This document shows, in pieces, positions 55,081 to 64,000 of a stretch of 64,000 nucleotides of DNA. Made by a program: the position numbers and the translations under genes. How positions within the stretch are numbered: position 1 is the first letter of the stretch; each line of letters opens with the position of its first letter. The stretch lies in the NCBI GenBank assembly GCA_946811695.1, contig OX328125.1, forward strand, positions 106,680,470 to 106,744,469, written 5' to 3'. This DNA comes from Gonocerus acuteangulatus. Its lineage: Eukaryota; Arthropoda; Insecta; Hemiptera; Coreidae. The notes below the pieces were generated by a model. It did not search any database. It was given only the letters and a program-made list of their open reading frames with translations, and was not told where the DNA came from.

Positions 55081-56118
55081 GAGGGCTTGCAGGTTGATAG
55101 AGTGCTCTTTTGATTTACTCACCAAATAAACTGCAGGTCTTTCCTTGTGCCTTGAATGGGGATATAAAGCTAGCAATAGTCAATGCTTGTTGGATTCTTC
55201 ATAATTTTGTTTGAAAAAGAGGTCTTAGCTTTGAGAAACGCTAAAAGCAACCGGTTTTGAGGATCTTGCAGTCAAAAGTAAAGGGCTTTGACTATCAGAG
55301 ATAACAACTATCAGAGATAAGTTTGCTGAGTATTTTGATAGCCAAGATGATGCTTTAGAATGACAGTATCCTGTAATCTGACCAGTTACATGTGCAGTAC
55401 AAGACAACAAACTTTTTACCTGGCTTTCTATGATTATTTCAGTAAATGTATTCTCTATTAATGTAATATGTATACATATCCATCTAATTTAACCTACATT
55501 AGGTTTCTTTGAGTTAATGTTGAAAAGCTGTAGTAATTTATTACTGTATATGACTGTTATTTAGTTAAAATACAATTAACAAAATTACTTACCATATTCA
55601 TTTTTGTCAATGTTACTTGTGACATCATTATTGATAAAAATGTCCACAATTTTCATCCATGACTTCTTAATATTACTGCCAGCATAGAGGTTTGATGACA
55701 AATCGCAGGTCTACTTTCAATTTCTAAGATAAATCACTCTGTCAAGTTTAGGAACAATCATCATTCAAAGTGTTCACTACACGAAACACTGAACATGACT
55801 GGCAGTGCCGCCAGGAGCTATTAGGTGTGAGGTGTTATGTAAGAGACTGTGGGATGGCAGTGCCACCATGCTGGTGGCAAAATTGCATCCCCGAGCCATT
55901 GAATTTCTGGGAGGCCAGTCGAGCCACAAACACTCAATGTGCAGTGCTCCATATGAATCAATGCTACCACGATGCATCCACCATGGAGGAGACACTGTGG
56001 TCACCTATTGTGCAAAGGCTAATATCTATTAGTATAATACCTGTGTCATAAGTTTATTTCAAAAGTTTATCCTTAACTGGTTCAAAGTTATGAGAAGGTG
56101 AAAATTGGCTCTAATACT
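55081..56118. other. Unassigned stretch
   Basis: Open frames at about 55770-56050 on both strands have no recognisable motifs. A GGCAGTGCC(G/A)CCA motif occurs twice (about 55802 and 55856). Confidence 0.35.
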
Positions 56119-56121
56119 TTT

Positions 56122-56254
56122 AGCGCGGTTCCTCCCTCCCCCATAGGGAGGAACCCCGCTTATAAGGTTGATACATGAAACAATCCGAAAGTGCCGACTA
56201 GAAAATTTCGCGTTTCAGAACCTCTAGAGACCGAAAATAACGGTGGTTCAAATT

Positions 56255-56293
<39 letters not shown>
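56122..56293 (-). mobile_element. Helentron-2 3' end with (TA)n core
   Basis: AGCGCGGTTCCTCCCTCCCC hairpin start, ACAATCCGAAAGTGCCGA, TTCGCGTTTCAGAACCTCTA, AATAACGGTGGTTCAAATTT, then TA repeats at 56260-56293. The matching other side of the core appears at 61456-61512, so 5.2 kb of later insertions separate the two. Confidence 0.7.
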
Positions 56294-56296
<3 letters not shown>

Positions 56297-58186
56297 TGAT
56301 GTTATTTTTCGTCGCTGGGATAGTATTTTTAGATGGAACGGCATTTTTCTCCAGCGGTGGTACTCCCCCTCACTTCTTCCCGGAATATTTCGATGGATTC
56401 ATCTCCATCTTCTTCAGCCAGGTACTTGTTTCTTCCTCGGTGGTTGCCAAGGGAATGACATTTTTCACGATATGGGCTCCTTTTCTTCCCTCTAGCCACA
56501 GTATCGGCGGACGAATGGTGTTGAAGCTCCCTGGTGTAGTTGGGATTCTGTCCGTTGGCAGCGCTGATGGTATAGCGTCTTTTTTTTTTTCTCCTCCTGC
56601 TTCTATTTTCCTCGCCGTAAGGTTTTATATGTTTGATGTTATTTTTCGTCGCTGGGATAGTATTTTTAGATGGAACGGCATTTTTCTCCAGCGGTGGTAC
56701 TCCCCCTCACTTCTTCCCGGAATATTTCGATGGATTCATCTCCATCTTCTTCAGCCAGGTACTTGTTTCTTCCTCGGTGGTTGCCAAGGGAATGACATTT
56801 TTCACGATATGGGCTCCTTTTCTTCCCTCTAGCCACAGTATCGGCGGACGAATGGTGTTGAAGCTCCCTGGTGTAGTTGGGATTCTGTCCGTTGGCAGCG
56901 CTGATGGTATAGCGTCTTTTTTTTTTTTTTCTCCTCCTGCTTCTATTTTCCTCGCCGTAAGGTTTTATATGTTTGATGTTATTTTTCGTCGCTGGGATAG
57001 TATTTTTAGATGGAACGGCATTTTTCTCCAGCGGTGGTACTCCCCCTCACTTCTTCCCGGAATATTTCGATGGATTCATCTCCATCTTCTTCAGCCAGGT
57101 ACTTGTTTCTTCCTCGGTGGTTGCCAAGGGAATGACATTTTTCACGATATGGGCTCCTTTTCTTCCCTCTAGCCACAGTATCGGCGGACGAATGGTGTTG
57201 AAGCTCCCTGGTGTAGTTGGGATTCTACGGCGAGGAAAATAGAAGCAGGAGGAGAAAAAAAAAAGACGCTATACCATCAGCGCTGCCAACGGACAGAATC
57301 CCAACTACACCAGGGAGCTTCAACACCATTCGTCCGCCGATACTGTGGCTAGAGGGAAGAAAAGGAGCCCATATCGTGAAAAATGTCATTCCCTTGGCAA
57401 CCACCGAGGAAGAAACAAGTACCTGGCTGAAGAAGATGGAGATGAATCCATCGAAATATTCCGGGAAGAAGTGAGGGGGAGTACCACCGCTGGAGAAAAA
57501 TGCCGTTCCATCTAAAAATACTATCCCAGCGACGAAAAATAACATCAAACATATAAAACCTTACGGCGAGGAAAATAGAAGCAGGAGGAGAAAAAAAAAA
57601 GACGCTATACCATCAGCGCTGCCAACGGACAGAATCCCAACTACACCAGGGAGCTTCAACACCATTCGTCCGCCGATACTGTGGCTAGAGGGAAGAAAAG
57701 GAGCCCATATCGTGAAAAATGTCATTCCCTTGGCAACCACCGAGGAAGAAACAAGTACCTGGCTGAAGAAGATGGAGATGAATCCATCGAAATATTCCGG
57801 GAAGAAGTGAGGGGGAGTACCACCGCTGGAGAAAAATGCCGTTCCATCTAAAAATACTATCCCAGCGACGAAAAATAACATCAAACATATAAAACCTTAC
57901 GGCGAGGAAAATAGAAGCAGGAGGAGAAAAAAAAAAGACGCTATACCATCAGCGCTGCCAACGGACAGAATCCCAACTACACCAGGGAGCTTCAACACCA
58001 TTCGTCCGCCGATACTGTGGCTAGAGGGAAGAAAAGGAGCCCATATCGTGAAAAATGTCATTCCCTTGGCAACCACCGAGGAAGAAACAAGTACCTGGCT
58101 GAAGAAGATGGAGATGAATCCATCGAAATATTCCGGGAAGAAGTGAGGGGGAGTACCACCGCTGGAGAAAAATGCCGTTCCATCTA

Positions 58187-58190
<4 letters not shown>
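56294..58190. repeat. Inverted array of 336-340 bp units (about 2.75 units per arm)
   Basis: Units starting GTTTGATGTTATTTTTCGTC lie head to tail at 56294, 56631 and 56971 (third cut at 57226). From 57227 the same unit runs in opposite orientation (TTACGGCGAGG at 57225, 57561, 57897) to 58190. By eye the units differ only in one homopolymer length. A loop of about 70 bases (57227-57296) is the part missing from the left third unit, giving arms of about 0.9 kb. (TA)n flanks both sides. Each unit in the right-arm direction reads DRIPTTPGSFNTIRPPILWL, GAHIVKNVIPLATTEEETST and MEMNPSKYSGKK, but this peptide is not recognised. Confidence 0.9.
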
Positions 58191-58225
<35 letters not shown>

Positions 58226-58228
<3 letters not shown>

Positions 58229-58985
58229 AATGATATATTACATTCTTGAAAATATTTTTAAATTCAAATAACCATCGATATTTGAAAAGCCCGCGCAAAT
58301 CACAAACCAGATATACAAATAACATCGTATTATATACGATCAAAATTAATAATATTTTTGGACAATACTGGTATACAATATATCCATATTGAATTTACAT
58401 CCAGATAACAATAAATTAATTATTTGGTATTGCGAAAAACATAATTTTTATCTTTATATATAATCCAACAAACTGCGGAAGTTAGAAAAAATAAAGGACG
58501 CAAAACTTTCCCGCTCGAACGAAGCGTCACTCTAGTCTCAGCATTCATAGGGAGAAGAAGGCAGTCTATTCCCAACATTCATGGAATGAGGAGCTGGGGC
58601 CTGTCCTGAGTGGATTCTCAGCATAGATAAGAAGTCTGTTGGTTCTCAGCGTTGGTCGAATGCAGAGCTCTCCTCCAAGGAATACCGAGTGTATTGAGGT
58701 TTTGTTGGAAGCGGATAGATTTAGAGGTAAAAATTGTTTTTTTTTGTAGTTGTCGATTATTTTATTATTGTTTGTGTGTAGTTTAATATTGTTTTGTATT
58801 TCGGAATTGTCTAAGAATCAATATTATTTCGTTCATTCACTCGGAACTTTGATCCCTGAGATTAAGTTAAATTCATATAATAAATGTAATTTCAATTTTT
58901 TCATTCTTTTTATTAAAATAATTAATCTTAACAGTTATTGGCGACCCAACGTGGCCCAATCATTTTATAATAAATAATCATTACA
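58226..58985 (+). repeat. 5' LTR
   Basis: Starts TGTAATGAT and ends ATCATTACA, a 9-bp inverted terminal pair. The 760-bp sequence differs from the 3' LTR at roughly ten positions by eye. A second primer-site-like motif TTGGCGACCCAACGTGGC lies inside it at 58938-58955. Confidence 0.9.
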
Positions 58986-58990
58986 TTTAA

Positions 58991-59002
58991 TGGCGCCCAA
59001 CG
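58991..59002 (+). promoter_or_regulatory. Primer binding site
   Basis: TGGCGCCCAACG begins five bases after the LTR end, as expected for a tRNA 3' end primer in Gypsy-like elements. The tRNA species is not assigned. Confidence 0.7.
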
Positions 59003-59085
59003 TAGACGGCCGAGTGAATTGAAATTAAAAACAGTAAATAAATATTAAAAATAAAACTTAAAAATAATTTTTTTTTGTAATAAAA

Positions 59086-60246
59086 ATGTCTGACGTGAAT
59101 ATTGAACAAATTCAAAATAACGGTGAGGAAAATAGTGTAGAATCACCGGAATACGTATTTTTTACAACACCGGGAGAAATAAATATTATAGTCGAAACAC
59201 GTGAAAACGAATTGCAGGAGGATGATGCAATAGCATTCAGAGAATCGGCGGGTTCCTTAGCAACGGAAATTCTATCCAATGACCGTACTTCCGAAAGGGA
59301 TAATGAGATGCATCCTCAAGGCCTAGAACATTTGATGAGGCTATTATTGGAACAAAATAAAAAATTGGAAAATAAAATTGACGCAAATAGGATCGAACAA
59401 TTAAGTAAAATTGACGCAAATAGGATCGAACTAAAGATCGAATTAAGTAAAATTGACGCAAATAGGATCGAACAAGATAAAGAACTTAAGTTCGAATTAA
59501 GTAAAAATAATAAAAAATTGGACGATTTATGTAATGCTTTAAATAATATGGGTAAGAATCAGAATGAAGAGACGATAGAGTTGGAAAAATCGAATAATAA
59601 CCTTTTTAATAAAAATAATATAAGTAGTGAAGAGGTCATTGAGATAAATGAAAATAATAATGAAAATTTAATTAAAAATGCCGAAAATGACGATTTGGAT
59701 GAAACAATAAAGGACAATTTAAATAGTAATGATAGTAGTAATGACCAGATATTTGGGGATGATAAAATGTTGATTAAAAATAAAAAAGACTATAATTGTT
59801 TAATAAATGAAGATAATACAATTCAAGAAAAAATATTAACTGAAGTAAATAATGATAAGGAGGGTACAAATAAAATAATTAATAAAAAGATAATAAATGA
59901 TAATTTCAAAAATACAATAAGAACAAAATTTATAAACAAAATGATGAAACAAAATAAAATTGAAAAATTATCTGATAACTATAAATTCAAAATAAATGAA
60001 AAGAGTTATAATAAGAGAAGTGGAAATATACCAATGAAGAAACTGAATAGAACTATTAATAATAATAATAATTTAAAGATTTTGAATGTCAAATTTGGAA
60101 ATAAAATAAAAATTCTTTATAAATATAAAAGACAACTTGGAATAAAAAAAATTTCAAAGCTAAATCGGCCTCCAAGGAAAAGAATAAAACACTTTTATAG
60201 AAAAAAATTGGACTGCTGCAAAGAAAATATTAACGACCAGGAATAA
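59086..60246 (+). CDS. Gag-like coiled-coil, N/K-rich protein of the LTR element
   Basis: 386 residues, ATG to TAA intact. Residues 1-85 are acidic (SDVNIEQIQNNGEENSVESP). Residues about 85-150 form a coiled coil with three IDANRIEQ-type repeats after LRLLLEQNKKLENK, like the coiled-coil start of some insect Gypsy gag proteins. The middle is low-complexity N/D/E. The last 90 residues are strongly basic (LNRPPRKRIKHFYRKKLD). No zinc knuckle, protease or reverse transcriptase is visible. It may be an internally deleted gag fused to the end of a pol frame. The reading frame is maintained in the copy starting at 63756. Confidence 0.6.
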   Translation: MSDVNIEQIQNNGEENSVESPEYVFFTTPGEINIIVETRENELQEDDAIAFRESAGSLATEILSNDRTSERDNEMHPQGLEHLMRLLLEQNKKLENKIDANRIEQLSKIDANRIELKIELSKIDANRIEQDKELKFELSKNNKKLDDLCNALNNMGKNQNEETIELEKSNNNLFNKNNISSEEVIEINENNNENLIKNAENDDLDETIKDNLNSNDSSNDQIFGDDKMLIKNKKDYNCLINEDNTIQEKILTEVNNDKEGTNKIINKKIINDNFKNTIRTKFINKMMKQNKIEKLSDNYKFKINEKSYNKRSGNIPMKKLNRTINNNNNLKILNVKFGNKIKILYKYKRQLGIKKISKLNRPPRKRIKHFYRKKLDCCKENINDQE

Positions 60247-60673
60247 ATTCATGAAAAAATTTAAAATTAATATCTATTAGTTTAGTGTGTTTTTATAAAA
60301 TTTATTAGTTTAGCATTTTTTTTTAAGAAAATAAGATTTATATTAATATAAGATTTAATTGATAATAATAATATTTAAAAATTTATCATAAATTTAATAA
60401 TCATATTAGTTTAGGATAAGATAGTTTTGATAATGATAATGTTTAAAAATGAACAATGGAAAATGATAATTTAAATTGAGAAATGATAATGAATAAAAAT
60501 TATGTAACGAAATAAGTTATTGAAAATTTGAATAAATAACAGGCTGACCAATCTAAATAATAATTCTGTATTCCGAAACTCCAAATTAAAAATTCAATTT
60601 TAAATTTATTTTTTATACCGGACTAAAAACATTTTTTTTTTTTTAAATTTTTTTTTTTAGACAGGAGTGCAAA
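60247..60673 (+). other. 3' untranslated part of LTR element with candidate polypurine tract
   Basis: AT-rich sequence with T-runs, ending AGACAGGAGTGCAAA directly before the 3' LTR. The purine-rich AGACAGGAG is the best candidate for plus-strand priming, but it is not a clean purine run. Confidence 0.4.
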
Positions 60674-61436
60674 TGTAATGATATATTACATTCTTGAAAA
60701 TATTTTTAAATTCAAATAACCATCGATATTTGAAAAGCCCGCGCAAATCACAAACCAGATATACAAATAACATCGTATTATATACGATCAAAATTAATAA
60801 TATTTTTGGACAATACTGGTATACAATATATCCATATTGAATTTACATCCAGATAACAATAAATTAATTATTTGGTATTGCGAAAAACATAATTTTTATC
60901 TTTATATATAATCCAACAAACTGCGGAAGTTAGAAAAAATAAAGGACGCAAAACTTTCCCGCTCGAACGAAGCGTCACTCTAGTCTCAGCATTCATAGGG
61001 AGAACAAGGCAGTCTATTCCCAACATTCATGGAATGAGGAGCTGGGGTCTGTCCTGAGTGGATTCTCAGCATAGATAAGAAGTCTGTTGGTTCTCAGCGT
61101 TGGTCGAATGCAGAGCTCTCCTCCAAGGAATACCGAGTGTATTGAGGTTTTGTTGGAAGCGGATAGATTTAGAGGTAAAAATTGTTTTTTTTTTTGTAAT
61201 TGTCGATTATTTTATTATTGTTTGTGTGTAGTTTAATATTGTTTTGTATTTCGGAATTGTCTAAGAATCAATATTATTTCGTTCATTCACTCGGAACTTT
61301 GATCCCTGAGATTAAGTTAAATACATGTAATAAATGTAATTTCAATTTTTTCATTCTTTTTATTAAAATAATTAATCTTAACAGTTATTGGCGACCCAAC
61401 GAGGTGCAATCATTTTTATAATAATTAATCATTACA
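60674..61436 (+). repeat. 3' LTR
   Basis: 763 bp, TGTAATGAT to ATCATTACA, nearly identical to the 5' LTR. It also contains the internal primer-site-like motif (GGCGACCCAACGAGG). Confidence 0.9.
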
Positions 61437-61455
61437 ATATATATATATATATATT

Positions 61456-61512
61456 TGTCTGTTCGCTCATTTCTGGCTTCCCTAATGGTCCGATTGTGAT
61501 GAAATTTGGTAC
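61456..61512 (-). mobile_element. Helentron-2 core flank
   Basis: TTTGTCTGTTCGCTCATTTC, TGGCTTCCCTAATGGTCCGA and TGTGATGAAATTTGGTAC match the side of the (TA)n core opposite to 56122-56293. It ends in a second TA-rich run (61512-61607). Confidence 0.65.
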
Positions 61513-61558
61513 ATATGTGTATGTGTATATGCATATATATAAATATATATATATATTA

Positions 61559-61607
<49 letters not shown>
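61512..61607. repeat. TA/TG-rich microsatellite
   Basis: ATATGTGTATGTGTATATGC followed by long TA runs. Confidence 0.9.
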
Positions 61608-61610
<3 letters not shown>

Positions 61611-61671
61611 AGGTATATTTACATAGATATGTGCATATATTAGTGTTAAATATGTCCTACTTGTATTTACA

Positions 61672-61710
61672 GCCCTGATGAAGGCTTGAAGTTCAAGCCG
61701 AAACGTCGGC
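61672..61710 (+). ncRNA. Hammerhead ribozyme-like motif (Penelope-type)
   Basis: GCC, CTGATGA, stem II GGCTTG/CAAGCC with AAGTT loop, GAAACGTC, GGC. The outer GCC and GGC can pair as stem I, and ACGT is self-complementary, as in dimeric hammerheads with minimal stem III reported from Penelope-like elements. Compared with 39957-39990, both strands of stem II changed while pairing was kept. No Penelope protein is present. Confidence 0.55.
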
Positions 61711-61889
61711 ACAATAAAACCATTTTTACGATAAAATGTAGTTTTATTAAGTAGCAGTGACCGAACCCTGACAGTTATATTTTGGTTCCACCAGTCTTGA
61801 AAGGTAGGATTTACAATCTTACCTGGAAGGGTCGGCAACACTAGAAACCGTCCCGCTAGTTACAAGGTCTTGGAATCTTGGAACTCTAT
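61711..61889. other. Sequence downstream of the hammerhead-like motif
   Basis: ATAAAACCATTTTTACGATA ... GTAGTTTTATTAAGTAGC and TTACCTGGAAGGGTCGGCAA. Probably part of the same retroelement relic; no coding. Confidence 0.35.
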
Positions 61890-62995
61890 ATTTCTAACAA
61901 TAAATTGTTTTTGTTATTTTACTTAACCTGTTTTATTTTCGAATACATTATCCAACTATAAGCAATTAAAAAATAACAAGGAATAAAATACAGACAAAAA
62001 GAACACTTCGAATAAGCGAAATCAATTACTTTAAAGCTTTAAGCTCTTATTTCTCCGATTGACATCGCCTAATCAAAACTTTCATTAGAACCTTTTATGT
62101 AGAGCATTTAATAAGCTTTCTAATGGTATTCTTCCGTTTACCAAAATTCTCAACAGTTTTCGAGATATTAATGAAAGTTCCCAAAATTTATATTATTTCT
62201 AGCAACAGAAAATTGGCCTCATTTTTCATATCCTGTTTTACACACAAAATTTTCGCAACATAAGAAATTACAAAAATAAAAAGCAATAAAAAACGAAGGG
62301 AAAGAGACAAAAATTACAACAAGAACGACAAAAACCCGTTCATAAGAACAAAACAGACGTATTTGAAGTTTTAAGCACTTATTTCTCCGATTGACATAAC
62401 CTAATCAAAAATAGTTTTAGAATCTTTTTTGTAGAGAATTTAGTAAGCTTTCAAATAGTTTCTATCCACTTACCACGATTTCCCAACCGTGTTCGAGATA
62501 TTAATGAATGTATACGAACTTCCCAAAACTTTTCATGTCTGTTCATAAAATATTTTATTCTAACCCTTCCTTAACTCCAAACGTAACAAAACTTTCAACA
62601 TATTAGTTTTAATGAAAGTAGAACATGCAGATAAAGTTTCAACTGAATCCCGTAATTCTAAGTACCCAAACCAAAAACGGCATTCAAAAACTATTTTTCC
62701 AATTTTCTCGAAAACGGTTAAAGCTATCGCCTTCAAAATGGTTTCATTCGTTTTCCTAGCCCAGTAATCATATAAAACGAGTACTTACAAGCTTATGAAC
62801 TCAAAAACGTAAGCGTTACGATTTTTTCTGCGCGAATTTTGCCCCAAACGCCATCTTCCAGTAGGCGGATTTTGCTGGTTAACAAACTTGACCTTTCAAA
62901 TTGGACGAAGGATTTTTGTACCAAATTTCATCAAAATCGGACCATTCGTCTTCTATCTAGAGAGCGAACAGACAAATATATATATATATATATAT
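61890..62995 (+). mobile_element. Helentron-2-like element, interrupted at its (TA)n core
   Basis: Plus-orientation blocks AAATAACAAGGAATAAAATA, TTTCTCCGATTGACATCGCC, TTTTCATGTCTGTTCATAAA, TTCATCAAAATCGGACCATT, then GAGCGAACAGACAAATATAT. Some blocks occur twice (62030 and 62370), as an internal duplication. The (TA)n core at 62977-62995 is followed by the second LTR element in place of the 3' end. Confidence 0.7.
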
Positions 62996-63643
62996 TGTAA
63001 TGATATATTACATTCACGAAAATATTTTTAAATTCAAATAACCATCGATATTTTGAAAAGCCCGCGCAAATCACAAACCATATATACAAATAACATCGTA
63101 TTATATACGATCAAAATTAATAATGTTTTTGGACAATACTGGTATACAATATATCCATATTAAATGTACATCCAGATAACAATAAATTAATTATTTGGTA
63201 TTACAAAAAACATAATTGTTATCTTTATATATAATCCAACAAACTGCGGAAGTTAGAAAGAAAGAAGCCAAAGTTTCCCGCTCGAATGGCGTCTTAATTC
63301 TCAGCGTTGGTCGAATGCAGAGCTCTCCTCCAAGGAATACGGAGTGTATTGAGGTTTTGTTGGAAGCGGATTGATTTAGAGGTAAAAATTGTTTTTTTTG
63401 TAGTTATTGATTCTTTTATTATTATTTGTGTGTATTTTAATATTGTTTTGTATTTCGGAATTGTCTAAGAATCAATATTATATTCTTTATTCACTCGGAA
63501 CTTTTATCCCTGAGATTAATTTAAATTCATATAATAAAAGTAATTACAGTTGTTTCATTCTTTTTATTAAAATAATTAATCTTAACAGTTATTGGCGACC
63601 CAACGTGGCGCAATCATCAATTTTATAATAATTAATCATTACA
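62996..63643 (+). repeat. 5' LTR of second LTR element, with internal deletion
   Basis: TGTAATGAT to ATCATTACA, 648 bp. It lacks about 110 bp present in the other LTRs (the stretch with CATTCATAGGGAGAA to AAGAAGTCTGTTGGT). Primer site TGGCGCCCAACG follows at 63649. Confidence 0.85.
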
Positions 63644-63755
63644 TTTAATGGCGCCCAACGTAGACGGCCGAGTGAATTGAAATTAAAAACAGTAAATAAA
63701 TATTAAAAATAAAACTTAAAAATAATTTTTTTTTTTTTTTTTTTTTTAAATAAAA

Positions 63756-64000
63756 ATGTCTGACGTGAATATTGAACAAATTCAAAATAACGGTGAGGAA
63801 AATAGTGTAGAATCACCGGAATACGTATTTTTTACAACACCGGGAGAAATAAATATTATAGTCGAAACACGTGAAAACGAATTGCAGGAGGATGATGCAA
63901 TAGCATTCAGAGAATCGGCGGGTTCCTTAGCAACGGAAATTCTATCCAATGACCGTACTTCCGAAAGGGATAATGAGATGCATCCTCAAGGCCTAGAACA
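63756..64000 (+). CDS. Gag-like protein of second LTR element, cut by window end
   Basis: The first 81 codons match 59086 onward codon for codon by eye (MSDVNIEQIQNNGEENSVES ... EMHPQGLE). The element continues beyond the window. Confidence 0.75.
   Translation, partial: MSDVNIEQIQNNGEENSVESPEYVFFTTPGEINIIVETRENELQEDDAIAFRESAGSLATEILSNDRTSERDNEMHPQGLE

Larger units (their letters stand above)
58226..61436 (+). mobile_element. LTR retrotransposon without pol, complete
   Basis: Two LTRs (58226-58985 and 60674-61436) bracket a 1.7-kb interior with a primer binding site and one ORF. ATAT flanks both ends (58222-58225 and 61437-61440) as a probable 4-bp duplication, although the site is a TA tract. 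Reverse transcriptase, protease and integrase are absent, so it must depend on another element. A second copy starts at 62996. Confidence 0.85.

Noticed and set aside
55770..56051. Possible host exon with cysteine/tryptophan-rich peptide
   Set aside because: Open on both strands, with no recognised motif, codon pattern or clear splice partners.
57217..57474. Genuine gene within the inverted array
   Set aside because: The frame starts in the loop junction and stops within each unit. The peptide is unrecognised and its conservation can be explained by recent duplication alone.

Overview
This window looks like gene-poor, AT-rich chromosomal DNA from an arthropod, most likely an insect. The signs are spliced exons with GT/AG borders, tRNA- and 5S-derived SINEs, decayed Jockey-, R2- and Copia-type retroelements, hAT, piggyBac and mariner transposons, Helentron-like repeats with (TA)n cores, and many minisatellites. 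No bacterial operons, CRISPR arrays or intact functional RNA genes were seen. I cannot name the species.

The one host gene I can support is on the plus strand: the 3' half of a major facilitator transporter of the SLC46 / proton-coupled folate transporter-like group. Five phase-compatible exons lie at 36266-36367, 43580-43717, 44190-44273, 45696-45852 and 46628-46874, followed by AATAAA at 46942. Its introns are swollen by an 85-bp minisatellite, a hAT element, Helentron relics, 5S and tRNA SINEs, a Copia gag fragment carrying a long palindrome, and 44-bp and 30-bp minisatellites.

Layout. 1-19 kb: LINE 3' ends on both strands, a broken transposon gene hit by two SINEs, two full Helentron-1 copies, a 49-bp minisatellite, a piggyBac-like element containing a Jockey insertion with target duplications, a 22-bp minisatellite, and an R2-like reverse transcriptase remnant. 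19.1-23.6 kb: a 43-bp minisatellite grading into a 165-bp satellite with a 5-unit (825 bp) higher-order repeat. 24-34.3 kb: SINEs and MITEs inserted in (TA)n tracts and two hAT elements with perfect 8-bp duplications. The larger hAT (29366-34242) carries two nested Helentron-1 copies, one of them splitting its transposase. 34.4-36.2 kb: a dispersed repeat with a 14-bp duplication just upstream of an exon, containing a Helentron end that itself contains a mariner-like element. 36-47 kb: the transporter gene. 47-56 kb: Jockey ORF1 relic, a SINE inside a SINE, and a second hAT transposase interrupted by a full Helentron-2 copy. 56-64 kb: a near-perfect inverted array of 336-340 bp units, a complete LTR retrotransposon with one lysine/asparagine-rich ORF and no pol, a hammerhead-like motif, and a second copy of the LTR element cut by the window edge.

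Two dispersed families organise much of the window. Helentron-1 starts GTCCGTCACG and ends GGAAAGTGCT. Helentron-2 starts GTCCGACTC and ends GGAACCGCGCT. Both sit in A/T runs, have a 3' hairpin, repeat the 3'-terminal sequence as an inverted subterminal copy near the 5' end, and carry a (TA)n core. That core is repeatedly used as a landing site by other elements. All family names are recognised by eye from motifs and translated sequence; no database search was run.
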